In this document: positions 42,401 through 54,049 of the stretch, one piece after another
Numbering within the stretch: the stretch's first letter is position 1
Layout: each line of letters opens with the position of its first letter
From: Trichobilharzia regenti
Taxonomy: Eukaryota > Platyhelminthes > Trematoda > Strigeidida > Schistosomatidae
DNA: 64,000 bases
Direction: 5' to 3'
Assembly: GCA_944472135.2 (NCBI GenBank)
Contig: OX235270.1
Location: 144,413,632 to 144,477,631 of the forward strand
The notes under the pieces: generated by a model
Told to the model about the DNA's origin: nothing
The model's database searches: none
Seen by the model: only the letters and a program-made list of their open reading frames with translations
Position numbers and translations under genes: made by a program

Positions 42401-43815
42401 AAAATCCAGCTTAACTATACTGTGAGTCTCAAGTATTAACGGATTTTATTTTACTGTTATGCTATCATAACTATCTATTATAACTAACTACTGTCTCTTA
42501 ACTACACTTTGAATCCTAAGTATCAACGGATTTTATTTTACTGTTATGCTATCATAACACTCTGTAGTCGTATTCTTCTGAACTATCTATTATAACTAAC
42601 TACTGTCTCTTAACTACACTTTGAATCCTAAGTATCAACGGATTTTATTTTACTGTTATGCTATCATAACACTCTGTAGTCGTATTCTTCTGAACTATCT
42701 ATTATAACTAACTACTGTCTCTTAACTACACTTTGAATCCTAAGTATCAACGGATTTTATTTTACTGTTATGCTATCATAACACTCTGTAGTCGTATTCT
42801 TCTGAACTATCTATTATAACTAACTACTGTCTCTTAACTACACTTTGAATCCTAAGTGTCAACGGATTTTATTTTACTGTTATGCTATCATAACACTCTG
42901 TAGTCGTATTCTTCTGAACTATCTATTATAACTAACTACTGTCTCTTAACTACACTTTGAATCCTAAGTATCAACGGATTTTATTTTACTGTTATGCTAT
43001 CATAACACTCTGTAGTCGTATTCTTCTGAACTATCTATTATAACTAACTACTGTCTCTTAACTACACTTTGAATCCTAAGTATCAACGGATTTTATTTTA
43101 CTGTTATGCTATCATAACACTCTGTAGTCGTATTCTTCTGAACTATCTATTATAACTAACTACTGTCTCTTAACTACACTTTGAATCCTAAGTGTCAACG
43201 GATTTTATTTTACTGTTATGCTATCATAACACTCTGTAGTCGTATTCTTCTGAACTATCTATTATAACTAACTACTGTCTCTTAACTACACTTTGAATCC
43301 TAAGTATCAACGGATTTTATTTTACTGTTATGCTATCATAACACTCTGTAGTCGTATTCTTCTGAACTATCTATTATAACTAACTACTGTCTCTTAACTA
43401 CACTTTGAATCCTAAGTATCAACGGATTTTATTTTACTGTTATGCTATCATAACACTCTGTAGTCGTATTCTTCTGAACTATCTATTATAACTAACTACT
43501 GTCTCTTAACTACACTTTGAATCCTAAGTATCAACGGATTTTATTTTACTGTTATGCTATCATAACACTCTGTAGTCGTATTCTTCTGAACTATCTATTA
43601 TAACTAACTACTGTCTCTTAACTACACTTTGAATCCTAAGTATCAACGGATTTTATTTTACTGTTATGCTATCATAACACTCTGTAGTCGTATTCTTCTG
43701 AACTATCTATTATAACTAACTACTGTCTCTTAACTACACTTTGAATCCTAAGTGTCAACGGATTTTATTTTACTGTTATGCTATCACAACACTCTGTAGT
43801 CGTATTCTTCTGAAG
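42401..43815. repeat. Tandem array, 112-bp unit, 13 copies
   Basis: GGATTTTATT recurs at 42441, 42528 and then every 112 bp to 43760. The first spacing is short (87 bp), because the first unit lacks the CACTCTGTAGTCGTATTCTT block. Each unit carries an inverted repeat, TGTTATG-CTAT-CATAACA, imperfect only in the last unit. The unit start (CTTAACTACACTTTGAATC) resembles that of the 290-bp unit (CTTAAATACACTTTGATTC), so the two arrays are related. Confidence 0.93.
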
Positions 43816-45100
43816 TATCTTTTATGACTGACTACTTTCTTTCTATGTAGATATATACATAACTATGTAGCTTTATGTATTTCTCTTTTTCGTAACATTT
43901 CATATTTCCTCTTCGTTGCTATGCTTATAACTAAAATCTTGAAAGTAGCCTGCAAATCTTTGATTCTTTTACTTTTTCATTGTACGTAAACATTTTTAAA
44001 TTGCTGTTAGTGACGATGCATACAAAATGACTGACTGAAAGTAGTCGTTCATACCATGAGTATCGTTGAGTTAGCTTGTGAATGCAAAAACTGTCCATAT
44101 GACACGTAGCAATAATAAAAGATTTTTTTTCTGAAAACAAAAAATAAGTATTTTGCCAGGGTCTAGCAGATTCAAAGGTGGGAGGGTGGTGACTGCTATT
44201 CAGCGGATATGATGGTGGGGACCTAAGAGAACCACCCTTATCTGTGGGAATGCACTATACTGCTAAGGCTCCTGAGAACGAATTACTTCAAAAAAAATTG
44301 TTAATAAATAAAATAAAAAATAAATGCTGCCTGTATGTCACAGCTTGCGTACAAACTCTTTGAAAAAATGGCTCATGGTACGATTTCTCTACTTCAGGAG
44401 GACATCTAACTGTATAAATCAGAACAACAGCATAAATCAGTATTAATATACTTCCTCTTTTCTTTTAAATAACTTATGTACTTTGGCATTTGGATTTCAC
44501 TTCTTCAGTTACTATTCCCAACATTACCCTATATAAGAGTGAAAACCATAATTCGTTTCGCCCTAATTTTTACTTTATATTTTATTGTTATTCTATACTT
44601 CAGTTGTTGTTTACTACTATAAACTTAAACTAACCGTTAGTATGTAGACTATAAAACTCAATGACTAGAAATTTTCTAGTAATTAAAAAGGAGAATAAAC
44701 ACTGCGGTTATCGCATATTGTTTACTTAAATTATCATTATCTGCTGGCTGCTTCTGTTTTCTTCACTTCTCGAAGGTATTGCACTGAAGCACTGCTAATG
44801 AACAGTAATCCTGCTTTCTACATTTGTATTACTTGAGCGGTATCCAGAATATTGTTAGCACTTACGATGAACAATGGAACAAATTCCATTCTGAATTCTG
44901 TTCAACATCGCAAAGTTAACTTTGCGACCAATTTGTCCCTTCTATCTGCTAATACCAATATAATGCTGTACTTACCGTCTAATGTGGATTTTTATAAACT
45001 TTCGAACTCTTATTGATTGATAAAATGATAAAAATAACGGTCTGGATCCAGTGTGGCTTACTCCAGCACATGTACATCACCTCTCTTCTTACTGTAAGAC
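43816..45100. other. No recognised gene
   Basis: AT-rich. Contains a 5' fragment of repeat family R at 44179-44290 (GTGGGAGGGTGGTGACTGCT) and a perfect 20-bp palindrome at 44908-44927. Open frames are short and unrecognised. Confidence 0.4.
44908..44927. repeat. Perfect 20-bp palindrome
   Basis: TCGCAAAGTTAACTTTGCGA, self-complementary without a spacer. Function unknown. Confidence 0.7.
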
Positions 45101-45101
45101 A

Positions 45102-45310
45102 CACAGACCACAGACACGACGGGTGGAGAAGAAGGCAAAGACGGTACGGAGGAAGCGTTTATTTAAAAGAAGCCGGACTCAAATTACCCGGGTACAAGTT
45201 AGTTATCGTCATTTATAACAAGCTTTGATAACTGGTCCTCCTCATGCTCCAATGATGCCACATCACCGTTTCTTTCTGAAAAAGAGAAAAAAGAAACTTG
45301 TTTAGTGGCA
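45102..45310. repeat. Dispersed repeat family F, uninterrupted copy
   Basis: Reads straight through the position occupied by gag-only copy B in the other copy: ATGATGCCACATCACCG here, against AAGGCCAC-element-GCCACGTCAGCG. Confidence 0.7.
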
Positions 45311-45499
45311 TTGTATCGGTTTCCATTGCATTACATTACATTCGATTAACGCAAAATTTCATAATTCCCGCATGAATCTGACTCAATATGAGTGTATTAA
45401 ATATTATAATTTAGACTTAAACCAAAACCTTATATTCTATTCTTGTAAAGTTTTCTATTCATTTTCCAAATCTTAATTTCATAAAAGTGTTCAATTTCA

Positions 45500-45598
45500 T
45501 CCTGCACTTGTCAAATATGATCATGCCTGTACAAACGGTATGTGAATCATGTAAATGCTTAATTTATGTGAAATAAATTTATTATTATTATATTATTA
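45500..45598 (+). repeat. LINE 3' tail with (TTA)n
   Basis: GATCATGCCTGTACAAACGG then AAATAAATTTATTATTATT. It ends where CR1 copy 4 is cut. Confidence 0.65.
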
Positions 45599-46381
45599 TT
45601 AATTACTAAAGGTGCCAGGTGCTCTGTAGGTGCATCCAATTAATGCTGTTACGTTATTTAAGTGTACATTAACCCATAGAGTCTCAGGCATGTTAAGTGT
45701 ACTACTTTCTAGCTGTGATACAGTAAGTGCATTCAGAAAGTACATGAGACAACCCCCTCCCTTACCACCTTCCCTGTCACACCGAAAGTGTGTGTAGTTA
45801 TCTAAGCTTATTTCTTCATCCAGGATGTTCGAATGACACCAAGATTCAGTGATGACAATTACAGGGGGTTTGTATATTACTGTGAGTGCTCTGAGCATCG
45901 GCAATTTATTTAGAACAGATCTAGCATTTATGAGGATTAGGTAAAGATGAGAGTTGAAGTAGCATTTGAAGTATTTAAGTTCGTTAGTCAGCCCCGAATA
46001 TGGTTCAGCACCCAGTAGTTCTGCTTGACATGATGATCCTATGTTAAGAGGAGTTTCAGCATCATGCTCACCTATGTCTATCGAGTTGGTGTGTGCTGTT
46101 TTCGGTGAAGAATTAGGAGTTGGAGTACTGGATTTGCTATAGACCAAGGAATTTTTATTTTTAGTTAGGTTACAGAAGTGGGTAGGGTTCTTTATTTGAC
46201 CTATACTTGTGCAGGTGTCAAGTGTGCCTAATGGATACGGGTGCACTAGACCGTTCCTGTTTTCATGCAAGGAGGGAGCCAGCTCTAGTGGTTTAGGAGT
46301 GTTAACATCCCTACCAGCTGTTTTTTCAACGCTGACAGGGACGCGGGGGATAAAAAATGATTGGATCCTTTTGATGACCAT
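45599..46381 (-). CDS. CR1 LINE ORF2 N-terminus (endonuclease), truncated
   Basis: Open for 260 residues from MVIKRIQSFFIPRVPV. A long Ser/Pro-rich leader (to about residue 145) precedes the endonuclease: LILINARSVLNKLPMLRAL, VIVITESWCHS and REGGKGGGCLMYFLNALTV. The start at 46381 lies inside ORF1 in another frame; the same ATG is present in copy 2, which supports it as the true ORF2 start. Cut at TYRAPGTFSN by a LINE tail, before the GDFN motif. Confidence 0.78.
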   Translation of the reverse strand: MVIKRIQSFFIPRVPVSVEKTAGRDVNTPKPLELAPSLHENRNGLVHPYPLGTLDTCTSIGQIKNPTHFCNLTKNKNSLVYSKSSTPTPNSSPKTAHTNSIDIGEHDAETPLNIGSSCQAELLGAEPYSGLTNELKYFKCYFNSHLYLILINARSVLNKLPMLRALTVIYKPPVIVITESWCHSNILDEEISLDNYTHFRCDREGGKGGGCLMYFLNALTVSQLESSTLNMPETLWVNVHLNNVTALIGCTYRAPGTFSN

Positions 46382-47866
46382 GGCTTATTATTCCACCTAT
46401 TGTTTGATGCTAGTTGTGTCCTTGTGTGGGTTTCGTGTGTACTGCATTGTGGGTTAGTTCCCAGCAGACTTGTACCATATATCCGGTCAAAATTTGTTTG
46501 TGTGCCATACTCTGAAGACCCTGAGTTGTTGATAGCCGAGTTCTGACTATTACCACTTGTACTATTGAGGGTGACATTGTTGTGACATTGGATATCAGTG
46601 TGTGCCATGGTGCGATTTAGCACGTTGTGGGTGCTAGTACTATTGACCGTGGGAAGTGTGGGTTTATTTAAGCTGCCACTGTTTTTGTTTGTATGATTTA
46701 GGGGCATATTTTCCTTATCTTTAGCAATGAAGTTATGGCTAGGAGAAGACAAAGTCGAATTTCGGGGGGTTTTGGCTTTTTTTCTGGGGTTATTTAATGG
46801 CATTTTAGATTCTGCGGTGATAGGTGGTATGGTTTTGTTATTTATTTGGTTACAGTCTAGTGGCCTTTCGGCTGGTGTTGCACTCTGATGGGATAATTCT
46901 GTGTGTTTTGAGAGGGGTGATGCGGTGGGGTCTACTGTATCTTTCACAGGGTTGGGAATAATGGCTGCTTGCAATGTCCTATTACCTATTTCACAATTAG
47001 TCTTAGCGAGATAGTTGTATGCGCGCCTTTCTATGACTGTTTTGTCCACCCCGACCTTTATATGTTTGTAGTTTCTGGCTTGCGATAGGGTGTGTTGGGA
47101 GTGGATGAATTTTCTGGTCTCTGCCGGTGTTTCGAACTGAAAACGAATAGGACAACACTTTTCATGTTGACTCTTCTTCAGCCTATAGCACTTAGTCTTG
47201 GAGTTAGGCATTTTCGCTTCACTAAGTAAGATGCGCTGTACCTTTTTTAGTGCCTCATTGTCCGGAACGTTGTAGACAATAGCACTCAGTTTTGCGTCGA
47301 GTCGTTTTGTTACTTCTGTGGTAACAAAATTAATGAGGTTATCTACCTTAGTTACCGATTCTGTGTCAAGCTTGTTAAGGTTTACAGTTTTCATGAGGAT
47401 AGTTAGAGGTGTCAATTCACAGACCTGCGATCTGATATCGCTGATCTGATCTGATAATTTGGATATCTCGGTATCGGTTTCGATGTTTCCAGCATTTACT
47501 GACTTACTGTTTTTTATTTCCCTTAACTCAGCCTTAAGTTCACCTATAGACAACTTTAGAAGTTCTATTTCTGAAGATAGTACTGAAAAAGAGCTTGATG
47601 GCTGGAGTTTTTCGATAAGCACATAAGGTGAAGGGGGGTTCTGTATGAGCAGAGGGTACTGAATTTTTAGGAGTAGTGCTAATACTAGCTGTCAGTACAG
47701 TTTTATCCTCAGTTCCAGCTCGACGCTTACGGCATACAAGTGAGTTATGTGACTCACTATAGCCGTTTGTAGGGGGTGTGTTGCTTGATGTAGCAATCAA
47801 GGACGTTAAATTAGACACCAGTTTTACAGGGGAATGGGTTCGTCGCTTTTTACTTTGATTAACCAT
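46285..47866 (-). pseudogene. CR1 LINE ORF1 protein, one frameshift
   Basis: Starts MVNQSKKRRTHSPVKLV at 47866 and is shifted by one extra base near 47635 (ACAGAACCCCCC here, ACAAACCCCCC in copies 2 and 5). It continues from 47622 to 46285, about 527 residues in all. Coiled-coil-like IELLKLSIGELKAELREIK; RNA-binding block with AIVYNVPDNEALKK, KCCPIRFQFETPAETRKF and VIERRAYNYLAK; a long Pro/Ser/Asn-rich C-terminus. Its last 97 bases overlap the ORF2 start. Confidence 0.8.
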
Positions 47867-48003
47867 AACTATTAGAAATGAGAGTTAGTGGTTACAAGTA
47901 TGGAAGTAGTATAGTACTTGTGCAAGTATTACAACAAGATAAATTTTATGTAACGAATCACGTAAAAATGTAACGCAAACGTTGAACGTACCGCGATACA
48001 GAG

Positions 48004-48800
48004 TGCATACATCTTCAACTAAGTAGTCTCGCAACATGGTGTGCTGAATCCTGTCTAAATTTTAACATTGAGAAATGCGGCTGGATTTGTATCGGCAACA
48101 ACAACCTTGATCTAACTCTTGAAATAAATGGGCGAAAACTAGCCAAGCTCAACTCAGTCGTAGATCTTGGTATCAATACTCTAGTAACTTAACGTTCTCT
48201 GAACAGACTGATTATGCCAGACGTAATACACGAAGGCTCCTAGGATGCATAACACCCAGTTTCTTTTGTTGTGAAACTGGGGTTTTGTTACACAAAGTAT
48301 GTGTCCGACCCATCTCAGAATACTTCCTGCTTATTCTTAGCGGACTCAGACTAAATGACAAGCTTAAATTAGAGGGAGTGCAACGGCGGTTTATCTCCAG
48401 AACCCTTGGTCTAGAAAGTGGTCTGGAATACTATGAGCGATGCGATAGACTAAGATTAGAACCACTCCGGAGAAGACGTATTAAGCTAAACCTTATCTTT
48501 TACTACAAGCTAACTAATCTTCTCTTGCACTCCTCCGAGCCGATAACTAAACCTACAGGTGTCATCAGTTATAATCTTAGAAACCATCACAACTTAGCTG
48601 CTATAGAGCATTGTCAGACTTACGTGCGGTACAACTTCTTCTTAAATAAGTTTTCAGTCATTTGGAATAGACTACCAGCAATGTGCGTGATGCAAACACA
48701 CTCCCAGTGTTCATCTCCTCAGTCACCAGGCTGCTCAAAGATGACAATGCACTTCTACGTTCGACTCTTACATCCTCTTTTTCATCCTACATAGATATTT
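48004..48800 (+). pseudogene. CR1-type LINE reverse transcriptase C-terminus
   Basis: Frames give WCAESCLNFNIEKCGWICI and LAKLNSVVDLGI, then after a frameshift the 169-residue open piece 48285-48794: VCVRPISEYFLLILSGL, LEGVQRRFISRTLGL, RCDRLRLEPLRRRRIKLNL, YNLRNHHNLAAIEH and FFLNKFSVIWNRLPA. The palm domain is absent, so this is a 5'-truncated insertion. It could be the missing C-terminus of family 2, but no overlap is available to test that. Confidence 0.75.
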
Positions 48801-50094
48801 TAAGTTCTTTAAACGTGTAGTTACAACAAACTACAATTATAAATTTTAGTATAATCGGAACTAGATGATAAACACTTCTACACAGGACAATAATATTAGT
48901 TCACACATAATATAGAAGTTGGCATAACGGGACTGGTTAGTTAGTGCACAAAAATAACCATATTTACTAAACAAAATATATATGTATATATTTATTAATC
49001 ACCCCTTAAGGACTCCTCTCGGTTTCTTTTGCGTTGCTGTTGTTTGTCTTCTCTTTTGTCTCACCATTTTAGCTTCCATTTGACTTTTTGAATGAGAATG
49101 AAGAATGTGAATATTTGACCATCTACAATGACAAATGATCTGCAAACATTACTGGTCCCATATCTTACAATTCCTTCGTGAATTACGCATTACTTTCCTC
49201 CGCGACGCAACCTGGATTACAGTTGTGGAATATACTCTTATACCAATGGAAAAGTATTAATTTATAATACAACGTCACGATTGTAACTTATAACATAACT
49301 GATCGTATCTGTAAAAATAGCTTTCTTTTCTCGGAAACACCCATGTATAAGAAAATGTATACTATCATTAATATTATTCCACATTGAGTACAATTCACTC
49401 GTGATGTTACGATGAAAATCCTGACAAAACTATACAAGTGTATCACTTATTTTAATTATTACCGAATTCGGATGTAAATCAAGAATAAGATTTGGTTTTG
49501 TACACACCTAAGTTATATTGGGGAATTACTTCAAGCTTTATTTTTTCCCAAGTATTTGTAATCTATCCAAAACATACTTGGGTTCTTTTTGTTAATGCAA
49601 AGACAATATTTTTATATTTCTTGATGTATTCCATTGAATGACTAGTCATCATATTGTTCCCACAAACCAAAGACAAAACGTCAGCAACCATGTAATTTAA
49701 TTCATGTAAATTTATACGTTTATATGAGAATACACATTATTATTATTAAGCATAAACCAAATTTATGTAATTTAAATAATACTTATCCATACCTGTACAA
49801 TTGGTGTGTCCTACACAGGTAGGAAAAATATGTATTTTATTAAAACATTATTATTAAGTATGATTGATAATCGTATATGTAATTTATCATATTGATGATG
49901 CCTGTAAACTGGCGTCCCTCATGTACAAAATGAAAATATATTATTATCACAGGGTGATGCTAGGAATAGTTGCTAACCTTGCTAGAATGGGTTTATTGCC
50001 AAATAAAAAATGTACCACTCAATAGCTACAAAGGCGCTAGGTAGCATGTTCTGCAGCCGTACCTATACAATCTCGTCTAGGAGCAATGCTTCAT
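48801..50094. repeat. Cluster of LINE 3' tails
   Basis: Contains several AT-rich tails with the recurring signature: 49290-49375 (GATCGTATCTGTAAAAATAG), 49680-49748 (ATTATTATTA), 49785-49858 (CATACCTGTACAATTGGTGT) and 49895-49950 (GATGCCTGTAAACTGGCGTC). The block 49520-49670 (CTTCAAGCTTTATTTTTTCC) recurs at 51430-51570 and 60145-60260. No gene seen. Confidence 0.55.
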
Positions 50095-50720
50095 CAGTAT
50101 TTTAGAGGTTGACGGTATTGCCCCTCGCGAATAGTGCGGAGTATACCAACGCAAGATCTAATACCAACAACTTCTATATTATTCGTTTCTCGCGGACCAA
50201 AGACAAAGCAAAACAACGGGATTGGTTGTCCGAATTACGAGATATATTTCGGACCAAATCGTGGACTGAAGCGGAAGCTAAGCTGGCTAGTGATCGTGCA
50301 CTAAAGTGACACGACGGAGTACCATTTGGCGAGGATGCTTGATCGGAAGCCTTCAGCTAAACAAGTCGAGTTAAACACTAAGGGTCAGCATCCAGTGTTC
50401 ACTGATGATTGTTATGGTCAATAATTCTGGGGAATTATTTACCGCTACAGCTCACTCCCTCCTAATGGGGTTGTGAGGACCCTAAGACAGAACCAGCCGG
50501 AAGTAACAAACATTCGATGGTTTCCTTATGGGTGAAAAAATCTTCCTAGTGGCTTAGTGGCGTGCCTACTGGTCTGTCTCCCTACGCTAATAGCGTGTTT
50601 GCACATCGCTTCCTTGACGTTGTTCGTTGGATCTTGTGCTTCGTTTGTTTCTTGTCCAGTACCTGTCGCACCTGGAAAAGAAAACAAGAACGCTTAGAAC
50701 CTTGTTGAGGAAAATGTACT
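50095..50720 (+). repeat. Dispersed repeat family X, copy 2
   Basis: Counterpart of 11780-12360. A 66-residue frame from 50109 (NNFYIIRFSRTKDKAKQRDW) is open here. I do not recognise the product, and the frame is interrupted in the other copy. Confidence 0.6.
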
Positions 50721-51733
50721 AAATCAGCGTTTTTAAAAATCATGTACATCTAGCATACAGTAAATCCTCGTATTGATGATTCCTGTAATCTGGCGTCCTT
50801 CATTTTCAAAGTGAGGATATATTATTATTATTAAGAGGATCACGAGAACTACTTTACGTTTCACAGTTTACATCGTATATTAGCGATGCATCCAGCGTGA
50901 ACGACACTGTGGCAGATGTGCTTTTCATGTTGACATACTTTCTCTTTCTGGTATTCTGCTGCGGAGCCTACTCTTCTATTTATTTTATGAGCGAGGTCGA
51001 GCAACCCTCCATTTAAACTGAAAGGAAGCTAGATCATTTACTCATATATGATTCTTCAAGGGTTGGCTAGTATTGACTCAGCATCCTTGATAATTTCCAC
51101 TGTCACCATCACAAGATGCTTTACAGCATCCTATGCAAGCACTGTCGACGATCTAAAGTGGTTTACGTGTAGCATTCTACGTGTTAATCAACTTACTCGT
51201 ACGGAACAACCATGCAGCGGCAAATGGCGACCTTGTCTGACGTGGGTGCAGTAAAACAAACTGCGTTACAATAACCAATATTAATCTGCATTCAGTATAA
51301 TTCACATCTGGTGTTAATTGCAATAAAAAATCATACAAATAAATCGCCCATTTTAAATTAATACCCAATTTGAACACAAGACAAGAACAAGATACGATGC
51401 CGCACACAACTAAGTTATATGGAGAGATTGACTTCAAGCTTTATTTTTTTCCCAAATATTTCTAATCCATCAAACACATAATTGGGTTGTTTTGTTAATG
51501 CAAAGACAATATTTCTCCATTTCTTGATGTATTCCATTGAATGACTAGTTATCAGATTGTACATGCAAACTAACGTCAGAGAGGGCAGCAACTTTGTAAT
51601 TTCACCTTAAATCAAATAATGCTTATCCATGCCTGTGCAACTGGTGTGTCCTACATAGATAGGAATAAATATATAAACAAAAGATGCCTTATCGCTCATC
51701 TGTTATCTCACCCAAAAAGACGGTATAGACCTT
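50721..51733. repeat. LINE tails and unassigned sequence
   Basis: 50780-50832 has CCTGTAATCTGGCGTCC with ATTATTATTA. 51420-51680 repeats the 49.5-49.86 kb block, including CCTGTGCAACTGGTGTGTCC. The rest is unassigned. Confidence 0.45.
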
Positions 51734-52985
51734 GTGAAACTGGCTCGTCCTCAAAAAGAAGATACTGAGCTTCAACATGAGTTGTCGAAAACAACTCTAC
51801 AATTAGCCGTGGCACCCTTATGTATTGGAAAAGATACTATTCTATGTGGCACTTCTACGAGTACACCTCGCCCCACCATATCTAAAGGCTGTCGCCGTAA
51901 CGTCTTCAATACGTTGCATGGCTTATCTCACCCAGGTATTCGAACTACTGTCAAGCTCCCAGCCAGTCGGTGTTCTTTGCCTGGTAATAATAAAGGAGTA
52001 AGGGAATGGGCATACACGTGCTTAGCTTGTCAAAAGTGCAAGGTAGTAGGACACACCAAAATCCCTCTTGGCGCCTTTCCTATTCCTGATGCTTGTTTCG
52101 AAGACGTTCACATTGATTTGGTTGGGCCAATTCCAGAATCTCATGGATGTGCCTATATCTTAACCTGCATCAACCGTTTCACACGATGGCCTGAAGCAGA
52201 ACTCCTCAAAGATGTATCTGCTGAAACAGTCACACGCGTCTTTATCGAACGATAGATCGCAAGCTTTGGATGCCCATCTTCCACAACAATTGATCAAGGG
52301 CATCAATTCGAAAGCGGCTTATTCTCCGTCCTGACTAAAATCATAGGTTGCATACGTTTCACAACAACAGCCTGCCATCCTCAAGCTAATGGTATGGTGG
52401 GCGTCTACATAGACATTTGAAAGTTCCAAGCAATGCACACTGGACTGAATCACAACCGTTAGTTCTCCCAGGGATAAAAAAGGGCTTGAAAACTGATGCT
52501 GGTTGCACTACCGCCAAGCTAGTATATGGCAAGACACTACGACTGCCAGGTGAATTTGTTTCTCCCTTGAGCTTCCTACCAGCGGTAGATCGCCCTTCAT
52601 ACGTCAGTAGACTTACGAACGCAATGCGTTCAGTTAAACCTGTTCCCTTTCGTCCGCAGTCCATTGATGCCTTCGTTCACCTGTGTTCAAACTCCTTCAT
52701 ATGTATTTGTTCGTCGTGACTTTGTGCGTTGCCCTCCGGAACCCCACACGACGGACCACATAAAGTCATCAAACGTATGGACAAATTCTTTGTCTTAGAC
52801 AAAAAGGCCGCGAAGACACCGTCATCATCGACCGTCTGACACCGGCTCACTTGGACGGTAGCCTTATTAGCCTACAGCTGAGCGTACCCAACGATCCACA
52901 AGTAATCGAATATCCTTTAGTACTCAAAAAACTCACTAGCACGGTGAAAGCCGCCGAACCTTCTGTCGAGCTCTCTGAGGAACGC
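51734..52985 (+). pseudogene. Ty3/gypsy integrase and pol C-terminus, degenerate
   Basis: The open piece 51734-52255 has the zinc-binding HHCC module (HGLSHPGIRTT, then CLACQKCK) and the catalytic core start DVHIDLVGPIP with the first Asp; VNRFTRWPEA-type motif follows. After a stop, TIDQGHQFES gives the second Asp. The third catalytic residue should follow PQANGMV, but the frame shifts there. Another frame resumes with LHRHLKVPSNAHW and LVYGKTLRLPGEFVSP, and the end includes FVLDKKG and IDRLTPAHLDGSL. The role would have been joining element DNA to the genome. Orientation is opposite to the other gypsy pieces. Confidence 0.78.
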
Positions 52986-53034
52986 GTTCTGGACATATCG
53001 TAAGATTCCCAGAATATCTGAACACCTATATCAC

Positions 53035-53385
53035 TACTCAAGATCAGATGGCCAGAAAAGATCAGCAACAGGGATCTCTGGGAGCGAACCAATCAGGAAC
53101 CGATTGTGAAACAAATAGGCAGAAAGAAATGGAGATGGATTGGCCATACGCTGAGGAAACCATCAAGTGACATCACTAGACAAGCCCTCGAGTGGAACCC
53201 GAAAGGGAGGCGGCGAGTTGGTCGTCCAAGGGTGAGGAGGTCATGCGAGGAGGAGATGAAAGCATGTGGACAGACCTGGAGCAGGGTGAAAAAGTTGTCA
53301 GAAAACCGAAGTCAATGGAGGTGCGCAGCTGAAGCCCTATGTTCCTCTAGGAACTAAAGGATACAATAATAATAATAATAATTAT
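53035..53385 (+). pseudogene. RTE-type LINE C-terminal end with (ATA)n tail
   Basis: Frames give IRWPEKISNRDLWERTNQEP, then GRKKWRWIGHTLRKPSSDIT, ALEWNPKGRRRVGRPRVRRS and NRSQWRCAAEALCSSRN, followed by a run of AATAATAAT. This is the conserved end of an RTE/SR2-like reverse transcriptase. A frameshift lies near 53100. Only the last 110 residues are present. Confidence 0.75.
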
Positions 53386-53853
53386 ATGCTTTGAACGTGG
53401 TTGATAATGATGATTATAATGATAACGAAATATTGAAAATAAAGTTTCAACAAGTAATAAGAATAACAAAGGTAGTAGTATGTGGTTTAATTCACACATT
53501 AATGATTTCTACTCATATACACATAGTTCATTTTTATTTGTTCATTCATTTTTGTGTATTCAGCATTATATTTCAGGTTGTTGACAGGTAGGCTGCTGAG
53601 TCACTCATGTTACATGTATCCAGCGTGTGACCTCAATGAATATAGATTCCGTCGTTATTAGTCTCTCTCTTGGCATCTGTTCATATTCGACTTAAGAATA
53701 CAAACATTGTTCCAATGGATATTGTGGTTTTTGTCCTATGGTGTATAGACGAATTTTTCTCTGAATTGTTGTAAAATTGTGTTCCAATTGTGTTTCAATA
53801 AATATTTAAACTTCAAATCATCACACCCAATCAGCGCACAGGTTTCAGTTGAT

Positions 53854-54045
53854 TGAAGTCGGTGGCACAGTGGTTAGGTATCTCGCCGATCATGCACATG
53901 GTCCGTGGTTCGATCCCCTGCCGACACACACCTGATATCTATGGTCGGCCTGCAAAATTTCGGCTACCGATATCCATGCTGAAAATTCCATACTTGTACC
54001 GAAAATACAGTGTGGAATCAAGCTGTAAACCAAAATTAAATTAAT
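53854..54045 (+). mobile_element. tRNA-derived SINE, copy 2
   Basis: The head GTCGGTGGCACAGTGG...GGTTCGATCCC...TGCCGAC folds as a tRNA-like stem with A- and B-box sequences. The body matches the minus-strand unit at 27541-27753 (TATGGTCGGCCTGC, ACCGATATCCATGCTGAAAA). The A-rich tail is short. Confidence 0.75.
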
Positions 54046-54049
54046 TCTT

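Larger units (their letters stand above)
45599..48003 (-). mobile_element. CR1-type LINE family 1, copy 4 (5' half)
   Basis: Minus strand, with the 5' end at about 48003 (CTCTGTATCGCGGTACG), a leader of about 135 bp, ORF1 and the start of ORF2. Cut at 45599 in the endonuclease by a LINE tail. It is the reference copy for the uninterrupted ORF1-ORF2 order. Confidence 0.85.

Noticed and set aside
42401..43815. Regular 112-bp repeats as a CRISPR array
   Set aside because: The whole unit is repeated with no unique spacers, the unit is far too long, and the context is a eukaryotic transposon region.
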